DNA of 64,000 nucleotides from Acholeplasma laidlawii_A (GTDB lineage: Bacteria > Bacillota_I > Bacilli_A > Acholeplasmatales > Acholeplasmataceae): assembly GCF_030166555.2 (NCBI RefSeq), contig NZ_CP126461.2, one strand, 5' to 3'. The translations under genes and the position numbers were made by a program. Below, piece by piece: positions 55,512 through 64,000 of the stretch (positions within the stretch are counted from its first letter, which is position 1; each line of letters starts with the position of its first letter). Below the pieces are notes generated by a model. It was given only the letters and a program-made list of their open reading frames with translations. It was not told the DNA's origin and searched no databases.

Positions 55512-56379
55512 ATTAGATATTATACGTTTTATACAAGGTATTAGAAATCCTTTTTTAGATACACTCATGGAACTCTTAACAGAGTTAGGTGATCAGCTCG
55601 TATTTATTGCAATTGCTTTGGTGATTTATTGGTTTTTTAATAAAAGGGTAGCATTTAAGCTGGTATTTGTTTTTATAAGTAGTGCTATTGTAAATGAACT
55701 ATTAAAGGGTATTATTGCAAGAAATAGACCGTATGTAGAAGACCCTTCACTTGGAGTAGGTACCCTCACACATGGATATAGTTTCCCTTCAGGCCATGCT
55801 CAAAATACAGGTGTCATTACAACCGTATTATACAAGAATTATTCAAATAAATCTAAATGGTTAAAATGGGTATTACTAGCTGCAATAATCATAGTACCAT
55901 TTACCCGTATGTACTTGGGGCAACACTACCTAACTGACGTCCTTGCAGGTTTGGCATTAGGTATTGTTATAGCACTAGGAGTTTCTGTAGTAGTTGATAT
56001 GATGGGTGATAAAGAACACTTATTTGGATTACTCATTACAATTCCTTTAGTTCTTATTGTATTTATTATTTCAAGTTTTGGACAAACATATGAAGAACTT
56101 AAGAATCTATTTGTTGCAGTGGGTGGATTAACTGGATTCTTTGTAGGTTATGCAGTAGATAAACTCTATATCCAATATAATGACTTACCAAAAGGTATTA
56201 AGGTATTATATAGAGCACTTGTAGGGGCTTTAATTGTTGGCGCTTTCTATTTAGGGTTAAGTTTCTTATTTGATATGATTGCAGTAGATAATTTATACCT
56301 AGATTTTGTTAGATACCTATTTGTAGGTTTTGGTGGTAGTGCAATTTCTATGTTTGTATTCAAAAAGTTAAAGGTGTAG
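55504..56379 (+). CDS. PAP2-family membrane phosphatase
   Basis: 291 residues, about eight membrane segments. Acid-phosphatase signature in three parts: KGIIARNRP, FPSGHAQN and RMYLGQHYLTDVLAG. Lipid phosphatase candidate, possibly acting on phosphatidate or polyprenyl-diphosphate. Overlaps the patatin gene by 8 bp, suggesting a joint lipid role. Confidence 0.88.
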   Translation: MNELDIIRFIQGIRNPFLDTLMELLTELGDQLVFIAIALVIYWFFNKRVAFKLVFVFISSAIVNELLKGIIARNRPYVEDPSLGVGTLTHGYSFPSGHAQNTGVITTVLYKNYSNKSKWLKWVLLAAIIIVPFTRMYLGQHYLTDVLAGLALGIVIALGVSVVVDMMGDKEHLFGLLITIPLVLIVFIISSFGQTYEELKNLFVAVGGLTGFFVGYAVDKLYIQYNDLPKGIKVLYRALVGALIVGAFYLGLSFLFDMIAVDNLYLDFVRYLFVGFGGSAISMFVFKKLKV

Positions 56380-56380
56380 T

Positions 56381-56794
56381 ATGGTATTTCATAAATCGTT
56401 TAAAGAGTTAACTAAAGAAGAACTTGTTGAAATATTTAAACTAAGACAAACTGTTTTTATGGTTGAACAAGAAATTATTGAAGTTGATATTGACGACCAT
56501 GATCCTGTATGTGAACATTTATTTATTAAAAAAGATGGAAAAATTGTTTCATATGCTAGGCTTGTAGAAGAAAAAGAAGAACTTTATATTGGTAGAGTCG
56601 CTACCCTAAAAGAATATAGAAAAAGAGGTTTTTCCACTGAAATCATAAAATACTTACAAGAAAGACATGATGTACTTGCTGTAAGTAGTCAAGATATTAG
56701 AATAGACTTCTATAAAAAAATAGATTTTAAAGTCGTTGGAAGAAAATATAAAGATGCAGGTATTTGGCATCAAAAAATGGTCTATATTAAGTAG
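56381..56794 (+). CDS. GNAT-family N-acetyltransferase (ElaA-like)
   Basis: 137 residues. Acetyl-CoA-binding region VATLKEYRKRGFSTEIIKYL near residue 70-90; N-terminal segment with LRQTVFMVEQE is ElaA-like. Substrate unknown. Confidence 0.8.
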   Translation: MVFHKSFKELTKEELVEIFKLRQTVFMVEQEIIEVDIDDHDPVCEHLFIKKDGKIVSYARLVEEKEELYIGRVATLKEYRKRGFSTEIIKYLQERHDVLAVSSQDIRIDFYKKIDFKVVGRKYKDAGIWHQKMVYIK

Positions 56795-56808
56795 ATCATT
56801 TTTCACTT

Positions 56809-56885
56809 GTATCCGTAGCTTAACTGGATAAAGCATTCCCCTCCGAAGGGAAAGAGTGTCAGTTCAAACCTGATCGGGTACACCA
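56809..56885 (+). tRNA. tRNA-Arg (anticodon CCG)
   Basis: 77 nt with encoded CCA. Acceptor GTATCCG/CGGGTAC (one G-U), anticodon arm TTCCC-CTCCGAA-GGGAA with anticodon CCG, T loop TTCAAAC. Reads CGG, a codon rare in this AT-rich sequence. Confidence 0.95.
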
Positions 56886-56936
56886 TTATTGTTTATTTAA
56901 GTCTTGACTATTAATTAATATTTTCGAGAGGGAAAA

Positions 56937-57302
56937 ATGTCTAAAAGAGTTTATTTTGTACTGATGTTAACTTTACTAACACTTTTAATCTACTTAGTTT
57001 TTAAAATTAAGTTTATGTCATATACATCAATCGTTATCCTTATAGTATCTACATTACTACTCGATATCGTATACACTTATAAAAATCCTAAATACAGTAA
57101 GGTATTGGTTATCTCTGATTTATTATCAACAGTGATATTTAGTGTATATATAGTAGTTGCTATAAATGAAAATCCACCAGTAAATGCAGGCGATTTTTCA
57201 TTATTACCAATCCTGTTATTTGTCGTATCATTTCCACTAATTATCACAACTCACTTGGCAATGATTATAAAATTACTTTTAGACTCACAAAAAGCGTCTT
57301 AA
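56937..57302 (+). CDS. Small hypothetical membrane protein
   Basis: 121 residues, about four membrane segments covering nearly the whole chain, no signature. Ribosome site GAGAGGG. Followed by a perfect-palindrome terminator. Confidence 0.65.
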   Translation: MSKRVYFVLMLTLLTLLIYLVFKIKFMSYTSIVILIVSTLLLDIVYTYKNPKYSKVLVISDLLSTVIFSVYIVVAINENPPVNAGDFSLLPILLFVVSFPLIITTHLAMIIKLLLDSQKAS

Positions 57303-57405
57303 ATTTATATTTAGTGTATGTTTTTGTATTAAGGTTCGCTCTAACTATTATATTTTTAGGGCCGGAAACACCACCAACTATTTTAAATGTCTTTTAAGAA
57401 ACGCT

Positions 57406-57436
57406 AAATACAATCCGATCGGATTGTATTTTTATT
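57406..57436 (+). terminator. Terminator with perfect palindromic stem
   Basis: Arms AAATACAATCC and GGATTGTATTT flank GATC, a perfect inverted repeat at 57406-57431; T-rich tail TTTTTATT. The 100 bp before it (57303-57405) show no gene. Confidence 0.8.
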
Positions 57437-57497
57437 AGAAGTATTAAATATTTACGGGTTTAGTGATAAAATAGAAGTATATAGGGAGGTTATACTT

Positions 57498-58457
57498 ATG
57501 AAAGTTATAACAATAGGTGAACTTTTAATAGATTTCATACCTAAAGAAAAAGGAGTGAATCTAAAAGGAGTCGAAAACTTTATAAAACATGCAGGTGGAG
57601 CACCAGCAAATGTAGCAGCAGTGGTTGCTAAACTTGGTGGTGAGTCTATATTTTTAGGACAAGTTGGTCATGACAGTTTCGGTAGTTATTTGATCGACAA
57701 ACTAAAATCATTTAATGTAGAAACTAAATATATTCACCAAACTTCTAAAAGACCAACATCACTGGCATTTGTGAGTTTAACAGATGTAGGTGATAGAGAT
57801 TTTGTATTCTATAGAAATCCTGGAGCTGATGAATTATATGAAGCATCTATGGTGCCTAAAAAAGAATTTGACAGAAACATCCTACATTTTTGTTCTGTAT
57901 CGCTAACGGAAAACCCAATTAAAGAAGCACATATCAAAGCAATTGAACTTACTAGAAAGCATAACTGATTAGTAAGTTTTGATCCAAATATCAGACTTGC
58001 TCTATGGCAAGATCATAAAAAAATGCTGGATGTCATTTATGAATTCTTACACTTAACAGATATCGTTAAAGTATCTAGTGATGAATTAAATTTTATGACA
58101 GGCTTTGATGATGAACAAGTAGCGATTAAATCCCTATTTGTTGGTCAAGTGAAAGTAGTCATTGTGACTAAAGGTAAAGAAGGTTCTAGACTATACTTTA
58201 AAGATATCGATGCAGTCATTAAACATCCTGGATTTACAGTAAATAGTATTGATACCACAGGTGCAGGTGATGCATTTATGGGTGCCTTCCTATATCAACT
58301 AAGTAAAAACAATCTTATCTTAAATCAATATAACAGTTATGACATTCTAAAATTTGCAAATGCCTATGCAGCACTATCTACTACAAAACTAGGAGCGATG
58401 GAAAACATTCCTAGTCTTGAAGAAGTTGAGTCAATGATTAATAACTACAAAGAATGA
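57498..58457 (+). pseudogene. PfkB-family sugar kinase (fructokinase-like) with in-frame TGA
   Basis: The same frame is open for 319 codons except TGA at codon 157 (57966-57968). Before: GELLIDFIPKEKG, GGAPANVAAVVAKLGG. After: LVSFDPNIR and the ATP/catalytic motif DTTGAGDAFMGAFL. A GGA to TGA change (Gly expected before LVSFDPN) would explain it. UGA is a stop elsewhere in the window, so this is probably inactive or strain-specific damage. Confidence 0.88.
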
Positions 58458-58608
58458 TATATAATAGCCTTATAAGGCACTTATGTGTTGATTATCATCT
58501 ATATTCACTATTCAAATAAGACCGCTTTCGCGGCCTAATTAACGCTTCAAATGTACACGAATCATAGTATTAACATTATGTAAAATATATTAATTACTAC
58601 AAAATATC
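58458..58608. other. Intergenic stretch with short hairpins
   Basis: No gene seen. Contains a 12-bp palindrome GCCTTATAAGGC (58467-58478) and a small hairpin CCGC-TTTC-GCGG (58522-58533), the only GC-rich patch nearby. Confidence 0.6.
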
Positions 58609-58642
58609 ATCACCAAGCAGTTAACTGCCATGGTGATTTTTT
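58609..58642 (+). terminator. Terminator upstream of the UvrX-like polymerase
   Basis: Arms ATCACCA (58609-58615) and TGGTGAT (58631-58637), with an inner GCAGTTAACTGC palindrome, then six T. Confidence 0.8.
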
Positions 58643-58669
58643 GTATCTAAAATGATGTGTATTTTCAAC

Positions 58670-58698
58670 TTGCTTTCATCAATTTGGTTGTATATAAT
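58670..58698 (+). promoter_or_regulatory. Promoter candidate for uvrX-yolD
   Basis: TTGCTT (58670-58675) and TATAAT (58693-58698), spacing 17 nt. No LexA-type GAACnnnnGTTC box seen. Confidence 0.5.
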
Positions 58699-58723
58699 GA
58701 AGAAACTAGGGAGGCGAAATAAA

Positions 58724-59998
58724 ATGGAAGACCTTAAAATATACCAACTAAATAAAACGATTTTATGTATAGACCTTAAAAGTTTTTATGCATCAGTTGA
58801 ATGTGTTTTAAGAGGGCTTGATCCATTTAAAACACCGCTAGTAGTTGCTGATAAATCTAGAGGCGGTGGTTCTATTGTACTTGCGGTTTCACCTTACTTA
58901 AAATCCTTAGGTGTACCATCACGCTGCAGAATATTTGAACTACCTGAGGATTTGAATATTATTTATGCAAAACCTCAAATGCAAACATATCTGGAATATT
59001 CAGCTTCAGTCATTGGCGTCTATTTAGACTTCATCAGTGAAAACGATCTTTACGTGTATTCGATTGATGAGGCTTTTCTAGATTTAACAAGTTATTTAGC
59101 ATACTATAAAAAGACAGATGTAGAACTAGCTCAAGAAATCCTAACTAGAATCACATCTAAATTAGGTTTAACTGCAACGTGTGGTATAGGACCTAATATG
59201 TTAATGTCTAAACTAAGTATGGATATTGAAGCTAAAAAGAACCGTAATAACATTGCTAAATGGAACTATGATGACATCAAAAATCACCTATGGCCAGTCA
59301 CACCACTATCTAAAATGTGGGGTATCGGGCATAGAATGGAATCACATTTAAATAAGCTTGGATTATTTACAATAGGAGATATCGCAAACTATCCTAAAGA
59401 GAAGTTAAAACGCAGATTTGGTGTGTTAGGAGAAGAGTTATGGTATCACACCCATGGCATCGATCTAAGTGAAATTAAAGATAAATATAAGCTTAGAACA
59501 AAACCTAAATCCTTTGGTTCGGGTCAAGTACTGTTTAGAGATTATAACGAAACAGAAATCATGACTATTATATTAGAAATGGTGGATGACGTAACACGCA
59601 GACTTAGAATTGCTAAAAAGCGTTCCCAAACGATTAGTTTGTCTATTGGATACACAAAAAGTGTTGGTGGAGGTTTTTCTAGACAAGTTACACTTGAACA
59701 ACCCACTTCATCTGAATCTACTATATATCAAACATGTCTAGACTTGTTTGATATGTATTATGAGGGTTTTCCAATTCGTACAGTAGGCGTACATCTTTCT
59801 AAATTAACTGATAATAAAGTGTATCAATACTCACTGTTTGAAGATGCAGATAAGTTAGAAAAAGAATATCAACTTCATATGACAATGGATAAAATTAAAC
59901 ATAAATTTGGTAAAAATTCAGTCATTAGATTATCCTCTGAACAAGAACATTCAACTGCCAAACAAAGAAACAAGCAAATAGGTGGCCATCATGTATAA
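58724..59998 (+). CDS. uvrX: Y-family DNA polymerase (UvrX/YqjW-like)
   Basis: About 424 residues. Catalytic motifs DLKSFYASVEC and YSIDEAFLDLT; helix-hairpin-helix in WGIGHRMESHLNKLG; little-finger domain at the C-terminus. Error-prone translesion polymerase. ATG at 58724 behind GGGAGG. Paired with a YolD-like protein, as in Bacillus. Confidence 0.85.
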   Translation: MEDLKIYQLNKTILCIDLKSFYASVECVLRGLDPFKTPLVVADKSRGGGSIVLAVSPYLKSLGVPSRCRIFELPEDLNIIYAKPQMQTYLEYSASVIGVYLDFISENDLYVYSIDEAFLDLTSYLAYYKKTDVELAQEILTRITSKLGLTATCGIGPNMLMSKLSMDIEAKKNRNNIAKWNYDDIKNHLWPVTPLSKMWGIGHRMESHLNKLGLFTIGDIANYPKEKLKRRFGVLGEELWYHTHGIDLSEIKDKYKLRTKPKSFGSGQVLFRDYNETEIMTIILEMVDDVTRRLRIAKKRSQTISLSIGYTKSVGGGFSRQVTLEQPTSSESTIYQTCLDLFDMYYEGFPIRTVGVHLSKLTDNKVYQYSLFEDADKLEKEYQLHMTMDKIKHKFGKNSVIRLSSEQEHSTAKQRNKQIGGHHV

Positions 59999-60320
59999 AG
60001 ATAGAGGCATTATCAAATGGGCACCATTTGATGCATTAAATGGATTTCATGAAACAATTGAAGCCTATAAGTATGAAAAAGGTAAAAAAGATAGACCAAT
60101 ACTTTTAGAAGATAAGTTAAACAGATTAGATGAACTACTTAAAGAAGCTATTGAAAATAGATTAGAAATTCAAATTTACTATTATTTTGATGGCTATATT
60201 AAAAATATCTATGGGCATGTTAAAAAGTTAGATCGTAATTATAGATATATGATATTGGATAATGGCATTAGATTAGCCTTAGATGATATCGTAAATATCA
60301 TACATCTACCTAAGGATTAA
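59991..60320 (+). CDS. YolD-like protein
   Basis: 109 residues. YolD features: KDRGIIKWAPFDALNGF at the N-terminus and YYYFDGYIKNIYGHVKKLD in the core. Overlaps the polymerase end by 8 bp; start ATG 59991 behind AGGTGG. Genes of this type accompany Y-family polymerases; exact role unknown. Confidence 0.8.
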   Translation: MYKDRGIIKWAPFDALNGFHETIEAYKYEKGKKDRPILLEDKLNRLDELLKEAIENRLEIQIYYYFDGYIKNIYGHVKKLDRNYRYMILDNGIRLALDDIVNIIHLPKD

Positions 60321-60426
60321 TGATTTGATGAAAGTATAAAATGTGTGAACTATTTACACATTTGGTTTACGAAAATGACTTAACTGGGCAGTTTATGTTA
60401 AAAAATACACTATGAAACGCTTACAT

Positions 60427-60466
60427 AAAATGATTTGCTAAACCAAGTTTACAAATCATTTTTTAT
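60427..60466 (+). terminator. Terminator between yolD and marR
   Basis: Arms AAAATGATTTG (60427-60437) / CAAATCATTTT (60452-60462), extended inside by TAAAC/GTTTA with one bulged C. T run follows. The 3' arm also holds the marR -35. Confidence 0.8.
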
Positions 60467-60476
60467 CGTCTATAAT
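60448..60476 (+). promoter_or_regulatory. marR-ABC operon promoter
   Basis: TTTACA (60448-60453) and TATAAT (60471-60476), spacing 17 nt. Confidence 0.75.
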
Positions 60477-60493
60477 AGTTAGGTACCTAACTA
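60476..60493. promoter_or_regulatory. Palindromic MarR-type operator
   Basis: 18-bp perfect palindrome TAGTTAGGTACCTAACTA starting on the last base of the -10 box. Position would block RNA polymerase; autoregulation by the next gene product is inferred. Confidence 0.8.
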
Positions 60494-60509
60494 ATAAGGA
60501 GTGATATCA

Positions 60510-60944
60510 ATGGAAAAACAACTCATTAAAGAATTGTTTATATTAACAAGTAAATTAAAAAGAATGCTAGATAAAAAGTATTTAGAAAATGGTATACATA
60601 CTGGCCAAGCTAGAGTTTTAATGTATTTACATAGAAATAAGGGTGAGGTTGTATATCAAAAGGATATAGAAGCCTTTTTTCAAATTCGTGGTGGTACAGT
60701 CACGGGTATGATAGATACTTTACAAAATTATGAATATATTCAAAGAATAGATTCAGAAATTGATAAAAGAAAAAAACGTATTGTATTAACACCTAAAGGT
60801 GAAGCGGCTGCATTAAATGCGATTAAAACAACACAAGATATGGAAAATAGTATCTATGAGTTATTAACAGGTCGAGAACTTGTTGTATTTCAAGGTGTTG
60901 TTGAAAAGATGAATGGATTTATAGATGAGGAGGAAGCAAATTGA
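60510..60944 (+). CDS. MarR-family transcriptional regulator
   Basis: 144 residues, winged helix with the recognition region FFQIRGGTVTGMIDTLQNYEYIQR and wing KRKKRIVLTPKG. Start ATG 60510, 8 nt after AAGGAG; the upstream GTG 60501 is rejected. Overlaps the ABC gene by 4 bp, so it controls the exporter operon (inference). Confidence 0.9.
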   Translation: MEKQLIKELFILTSKLKRMLDKKYLENGIHTGQARVLMYLHRNKGEVVYQKDIEAFFQIRGGTVTGMIDTLQNYEYIQRIDSEIDKRKKRIVLTPKGEAAALNAIKTTQDMENSIYELLTGRELVVFQGVVEKMNGFIDEEEAN

Positions 60945-62695
60945 GAAAGTTATTTAAATATTTTAATACCGTAAAAAAAGAGTTGTTTCTAATTCCTATT
61001 TTAATTATTGTTGAGGTTATATTTGAAATACTTATTCCTATATTTATGAGTAAGTTAATTGATGATGGGGTAAACGCGGTGGATAGTTTGGGTGTAGCTA
61101 GTCCAAATAAAGAAGTTATTCTTTATTACGGTGCACTCATGATTATTTCAGCGGTGATTGCTTTAGCATTTGGTGTTTTAGTTACTAAAACAGCAGCTAA
61201 GGTATCTACTGAGTTTGGTCATAATCTTCGTCAAGCACAGTTTGAAAAGATTCAAACTTATTAATTTGAAAACATAGACAACTTTAAAACATCTAGTTTA
61301 ATTACTAGAATGACAATGGATGTCAATATGATTCAACAATCTTTAAATATGACATTAAGAGTGGCATTAAGAGCTCCTGCATTACTTATCTTTTCTATTG
61401 GTAGTATTGCAATATTTGCAGGTACTTTAGCGGCAATATTTGTCATTGTAGTACCTATTTTAGTGATTGGGTTTTACTTGATCTTAAGTAGAGCACATAA
61501 ACACTTTGTTAGAATGTTTACTAAAATTGACCATTTAAACCTTACAATTCAAGAAGATTTAATCGGTATACGTACTGTAAAGTCTTTTGTAAGAGAAGAC
61601 TATGAAACTAACCGATTTGACAGAGCTACAAAGGATGTAAGAGATATATCTGTTAAGGCTGAAAAAATTATTACATTCAATAGACCCTTAATGCAATTTT
61701 CAATTGGATTAAGTTTCGTACTGATTGGATGGTTTGGTTCTCAAATGATGAGTATTGGTGATTTAACGGAAGGTCAATTTGCTAATACAATTACATATGT
61801 CAACCAAGTATTATTTAGTTTATTAATGCTTAGTCAAATATTTTTAATGTTTGCGATGTCAAGAGCATCAATTGGTCGTATTAATGAAGTATTAGATGAA
61901 GAACCGTACTTAAAAGAAACCGAAAATCCAGTACATGACGTACTAGATGGTTCATTTAGTTTTAATCAGGTAAGTTTTAAGTATGGACAAATATCAGATA
62001 AATATGTTTTAAAAGATGTGAATTTAAATGTAGAAAGTGGTTCTTATGTTGGTATATTTGGATCGACTGGTACAGGTAAATCTACCCTTGTTCAACTACT
62101 TGCTAGACTTTATGATACAACAAGTGGAGAAGTCATAGTGGGTGGTAAAAACGTTAAACACTATGGTTTAGAGGCATTAAGAAAAGAAGTTATTTTAGTA
62201 CTTCAAAAAAATGTATTATTTAGTGGTACTGTTCGCGAAAACATCCAGTGGGGTAAAAAAGATGCCACTGATGAAGAAATCATTCAAGTATTAAAACAAG
62301 CCCAAGCTTATGATTTTGTAATGGCAATGGAAAAAGGATTAGACACACATATAGAACAAGGTGGTGTCAACTTAAGTGGTGGACAACGCCAACGCTTAAC
62401 GATTGCTAGAGCACTAATTGGTAATCCTAAAATATTAATACTAGATGATTCCACATCTGCGGTAGATACTAAAACAGATGCCTTAATAAGAGAAGCATTT
62501 AGAAAAGATATGCCACATATGACAAAAGTAGTCATCAGTCAAAGATTAAGTTCGATTGAAGATGCAAATCAAATTATATTATTGGATGAACATGGTATCA
62601 ATTCAATTGGTACGCATGAAGAATTATATCAACATAACGCAATGTATAAGACGATATATGATGCACAAAGCAAATCAAAGGAGGTAGCTGAATAA
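60941..62695 (+). pseudogene. ABC half-exporter, first subunit, in-frame TAA
   Basis: 584 codons, TTG start behind GAGGAGGAAG. TAA at codon 108 (61262-61264) sits in the membrane domain between QFEKIQTY and FENIDNFKTSSLITRMT, where an exporter would carry Ser (TCA to TAA). All else is intact: membrane domain, Walker A FGSTGTGKST, signature LSGGQRQR, Walker B LILDDSTSAVD. Pairs with the next gene as a heterodimer (BmrCD/LmrCD-like). Confidence 0.88.
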
Positions 62696-64000
62696 TGACA
62701 AAACATGAAACAAAAAAACTAAAAAAATCTACAACCTTTGTAAGATTGATGAAACTAGTTTTCGTAAGAAATAAATTACCTTTAATTTTAGTGCTAATCT
62801 TTATGGTGGTCTCTACAATCGCAAACGTAAGTGGGTTAAATACGCTACAAAATGTTATGGATGAAGCACTTCGCATGTATGAAGTAGGTAGTACGGATTT
62901 TAGTGGCATCATTAAGTTATTAGGTATGATGGTTTTATTCTATGTAATTAATATTTCATTTACCTTTGCACACTTAAGACTGATGGTACATGTCAGTCAA
63001 AACAGCTTAGTGCATTTAAGAACGAGTTTATTTGATCACATGATGGATTTACCACTTAAGTATTTTGACTCGAATAAACATGGTGATATCATGAGTAGAT
63101 TCACCAATGACGTGGATGCAACACGTCAAATGGTATCTCAAAGTTTACCGCAGTTAACTGTATCTTTCATGTTAATGACCGGGTACTTTATAGCCATGCT
63201 TGCTATTTCTTGGGTACTTGGATTATTTACTTTAGTATTTGCTATAATTTTAATTGGTATTACTAGAATCATTAGTAAAAGAACTAGAAAGTACTTTAAT
63301 GCACAACAAAAAAATACAGGTCTATTAAACGGTTATATTGAAGAAATGATTGAAGGACAAAAAGTTGTTAAAGTATTTAGACATGAACAAGAAGCAATTG
63401 AAGGTTTTGGCATTTTAAATGAAAAAGTAAAAGATTCAGCTAGAATTTCAATGACACGAAGTGGTATGCTTATTCCGATATCCATTAATCTAGGTTTCTT
63501 AGGGTTTGCATTAACTGCAATCTTTGGAGGTATGCTTGTACTAAACGGTTATCTATCTGTTTCAGGATTAGTCTTATACTTAATATTCACTAGACAATTC
63601 ATGGGGCCGGTCAATCAAATGAGCCAACAATTAAACTTTGTTCAAATGGCACTTGCAGGCGCAAGCCGTGTATTTGAAGTGATGGATTTAGAAAAAGAAA
63701 TTGATGATGGCTATGTAACTTTAACCTATGCTAAATATGAGCATAAAGAACTAGTAGAATCTGATGAACCAACTGATATTTGGGCATGGAATAATAAAGG
63801 TAAATTAACTAGATTAAAAGGTGATGTGAGATTAGATCACGTAGATTTTGGATATAGCAGTGATAAATTAGTTTTAAAAGATATATCTGTATTTGCAAAA
63901 CCAGGACAAAAGATTGCATTTGTTGGTTCAACTGGTGCTGGTAAAACAACCATTACAAATCTAATTAACCGTTTCTATGAAATTAATAATGGAACAATTA
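62695..64000 (+). CDS. ABC half-exporter, second subunit (3' end outside window)
   Basis: ATG at 62695 overlaps the upstream stop (TAATG). Visible: six-segment membrane domain from about residue 28, FDSNKHGDIMSRFTNDVD intracellular loop, and start of the nucleotide-binding domain with Walker A GSTGAGKTT near residue 414. An insertion of about 25 residues (about 350-375) between the domains is typical of the YfiC/LmrD side. Substrate unknown; multidrug export is the family guess. Confidence 0.88.
   Translation, partial: MTKHETKKLKKSTTFVRLMKLVFVRNKLPLILVLIFMVVSTIANVSGLNTLQNVMDEALRMYEVGSTDFSGIIKLLGMMVLFYVINISFTFAHLRLMVHVSQNSLVHLRTSLFDHMMDLPLKYFDSNKHGDIMSRFTNDVDATRQMVSQSLPQLTVSFMLMTGYFIAMLAISWVLGLFTLVFAIILIGITRIISKRTRKYFNAQQKNTGLLNGYIEEMIEGQKVVKVFRHEQEAIEGFGILNEKVKDSARISMTRSGMLIPISINLGFLGFALTAIFGGMLVLNGYLSVSGLVLYLIFTRQFMGPVNQMSQQLNFVQMALAGASRVFEVMDLEKEIDDGYVTLTYAKYEHKELVESDEPTDIWAWNNKGKLTRLKGDVRLDHVDFGYSSDKLVLKDISVFAKPGQKIAFVGSTGAGKTTITNLINRFYEINNGTI

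Noticed and set aside
54529..56936. ssrA (tmRNA) near smpB
   Set aside because: No tRNA-like 5'/3' domain or tag reading frame; the only RNA gene found is tRNA-Arg(CCG).
57966..57968. UGA read as tryptophan, as in mycoplasmas
   Set aside because: Many genes in the window end normally on TGA (dnaI, radC, ruvB and others), and Trp is encoded by TGG throughout; Gly, not Trp, is expected at this kinase position.
58458..58608. Small RNA gene in the intergenic region
   Set aside because: Short palindromes only; no promoter plus terminator unit that defines an RNA.

Overview
The window is AT-rich, uses TGA as a normal stop (dnaI, radC and ruvB, for example) and TGG for Trp, and has Firmicutes-type gene order without peptidoglycan genes. 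It carries a thrS T-box, rplU-prp-rpmA-obg, ruvAB-queA, rnr-smpB and parE-parC. Together with lipoprotein-type secretion and the standard code, this points to a Mollicute that keeps UGA as stop, most likely an Acholeplasma (A. laidlawii-like). The species call is inference from gene content; no database was searched.

Layout. 1-2.8 kb: end of dnaI, then T-box-controlled thrS. 2.8-9.8 kb: Nat-type ABC exporter, Mrp/SalA-like ATPase, an acyltransferase-like protein paired with a zinc-ribbon membrane protein, radC, and a DUF697-like membrane protein. 9.8-12.2 kb: rplU (structured leader), prp, rpmA, obgE. 12.2-14.6 kb: three lipoproteins, two of them tandem paralogues. 14.6-16.0 kb: a decayed ISL3-family insertion sequence with 8-bp target duplications, landed on a terminator U-tract. 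16.1-19.6 kb: a 1182-residue coiled-coil protein on the minus strand. 19.9-27.4 kb: ruvA-ruvB-queA, uppP (convergent), an EIIB-like/HPr/DUF368 (PopT-like) set, trmB, M42 peptidase and aldo/keto reductase. 27.5-35.4 kb: parE-parC, a lone TGS-type protein, a Fic-like protein with an in-frame stop, DegV and small hypotheticals. 35.5-40.4 kb: BMP-type nucleoside uptake operon with a frameshifted ATPase. 40.5-41.2 kb: deoxynucleoside kinase. 41.4-45.6 kb: glycine cleavage operon gcvT-H-PA-PB on the minus strand. 45.7-50.7 kb: phosphatase, gpmI, FMN riboswitch-ribU, eno. 50.8-56.9 kb: mgsA, rnr, smpB, patatin and PAP2 phosphatase, GNAT, tRNA-Arg(CCG). 57.5-60.3 kb: a PfkB kinase with an in-frame TGA and a UvrX-like polymerase/YolD pair. 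60.4-64 kb: a MarR repressor with an 18-bp palindromic operator and two ABC half-exporters, the first with an in-frame TAA.

The genes mostly serve core physiology: translation, DNA topology and repair, glycolysis, nucleoside salvage (Nup uptake, dNK), one-carbon metabolism and lipid-carrier recycling. The standout feature is the number of genes broken by exactly one event each: two homopolymer indels and three in-frame nonsense codons within 64 kb. The other notable items are an apparent ATT start codon in ribU, a Cys-less EIIB-like protein beside HPr, and lipid-carrier (UppP, PopT-like) genes in a probably wall-less cell. I did not find a clearly new multi-gene system.
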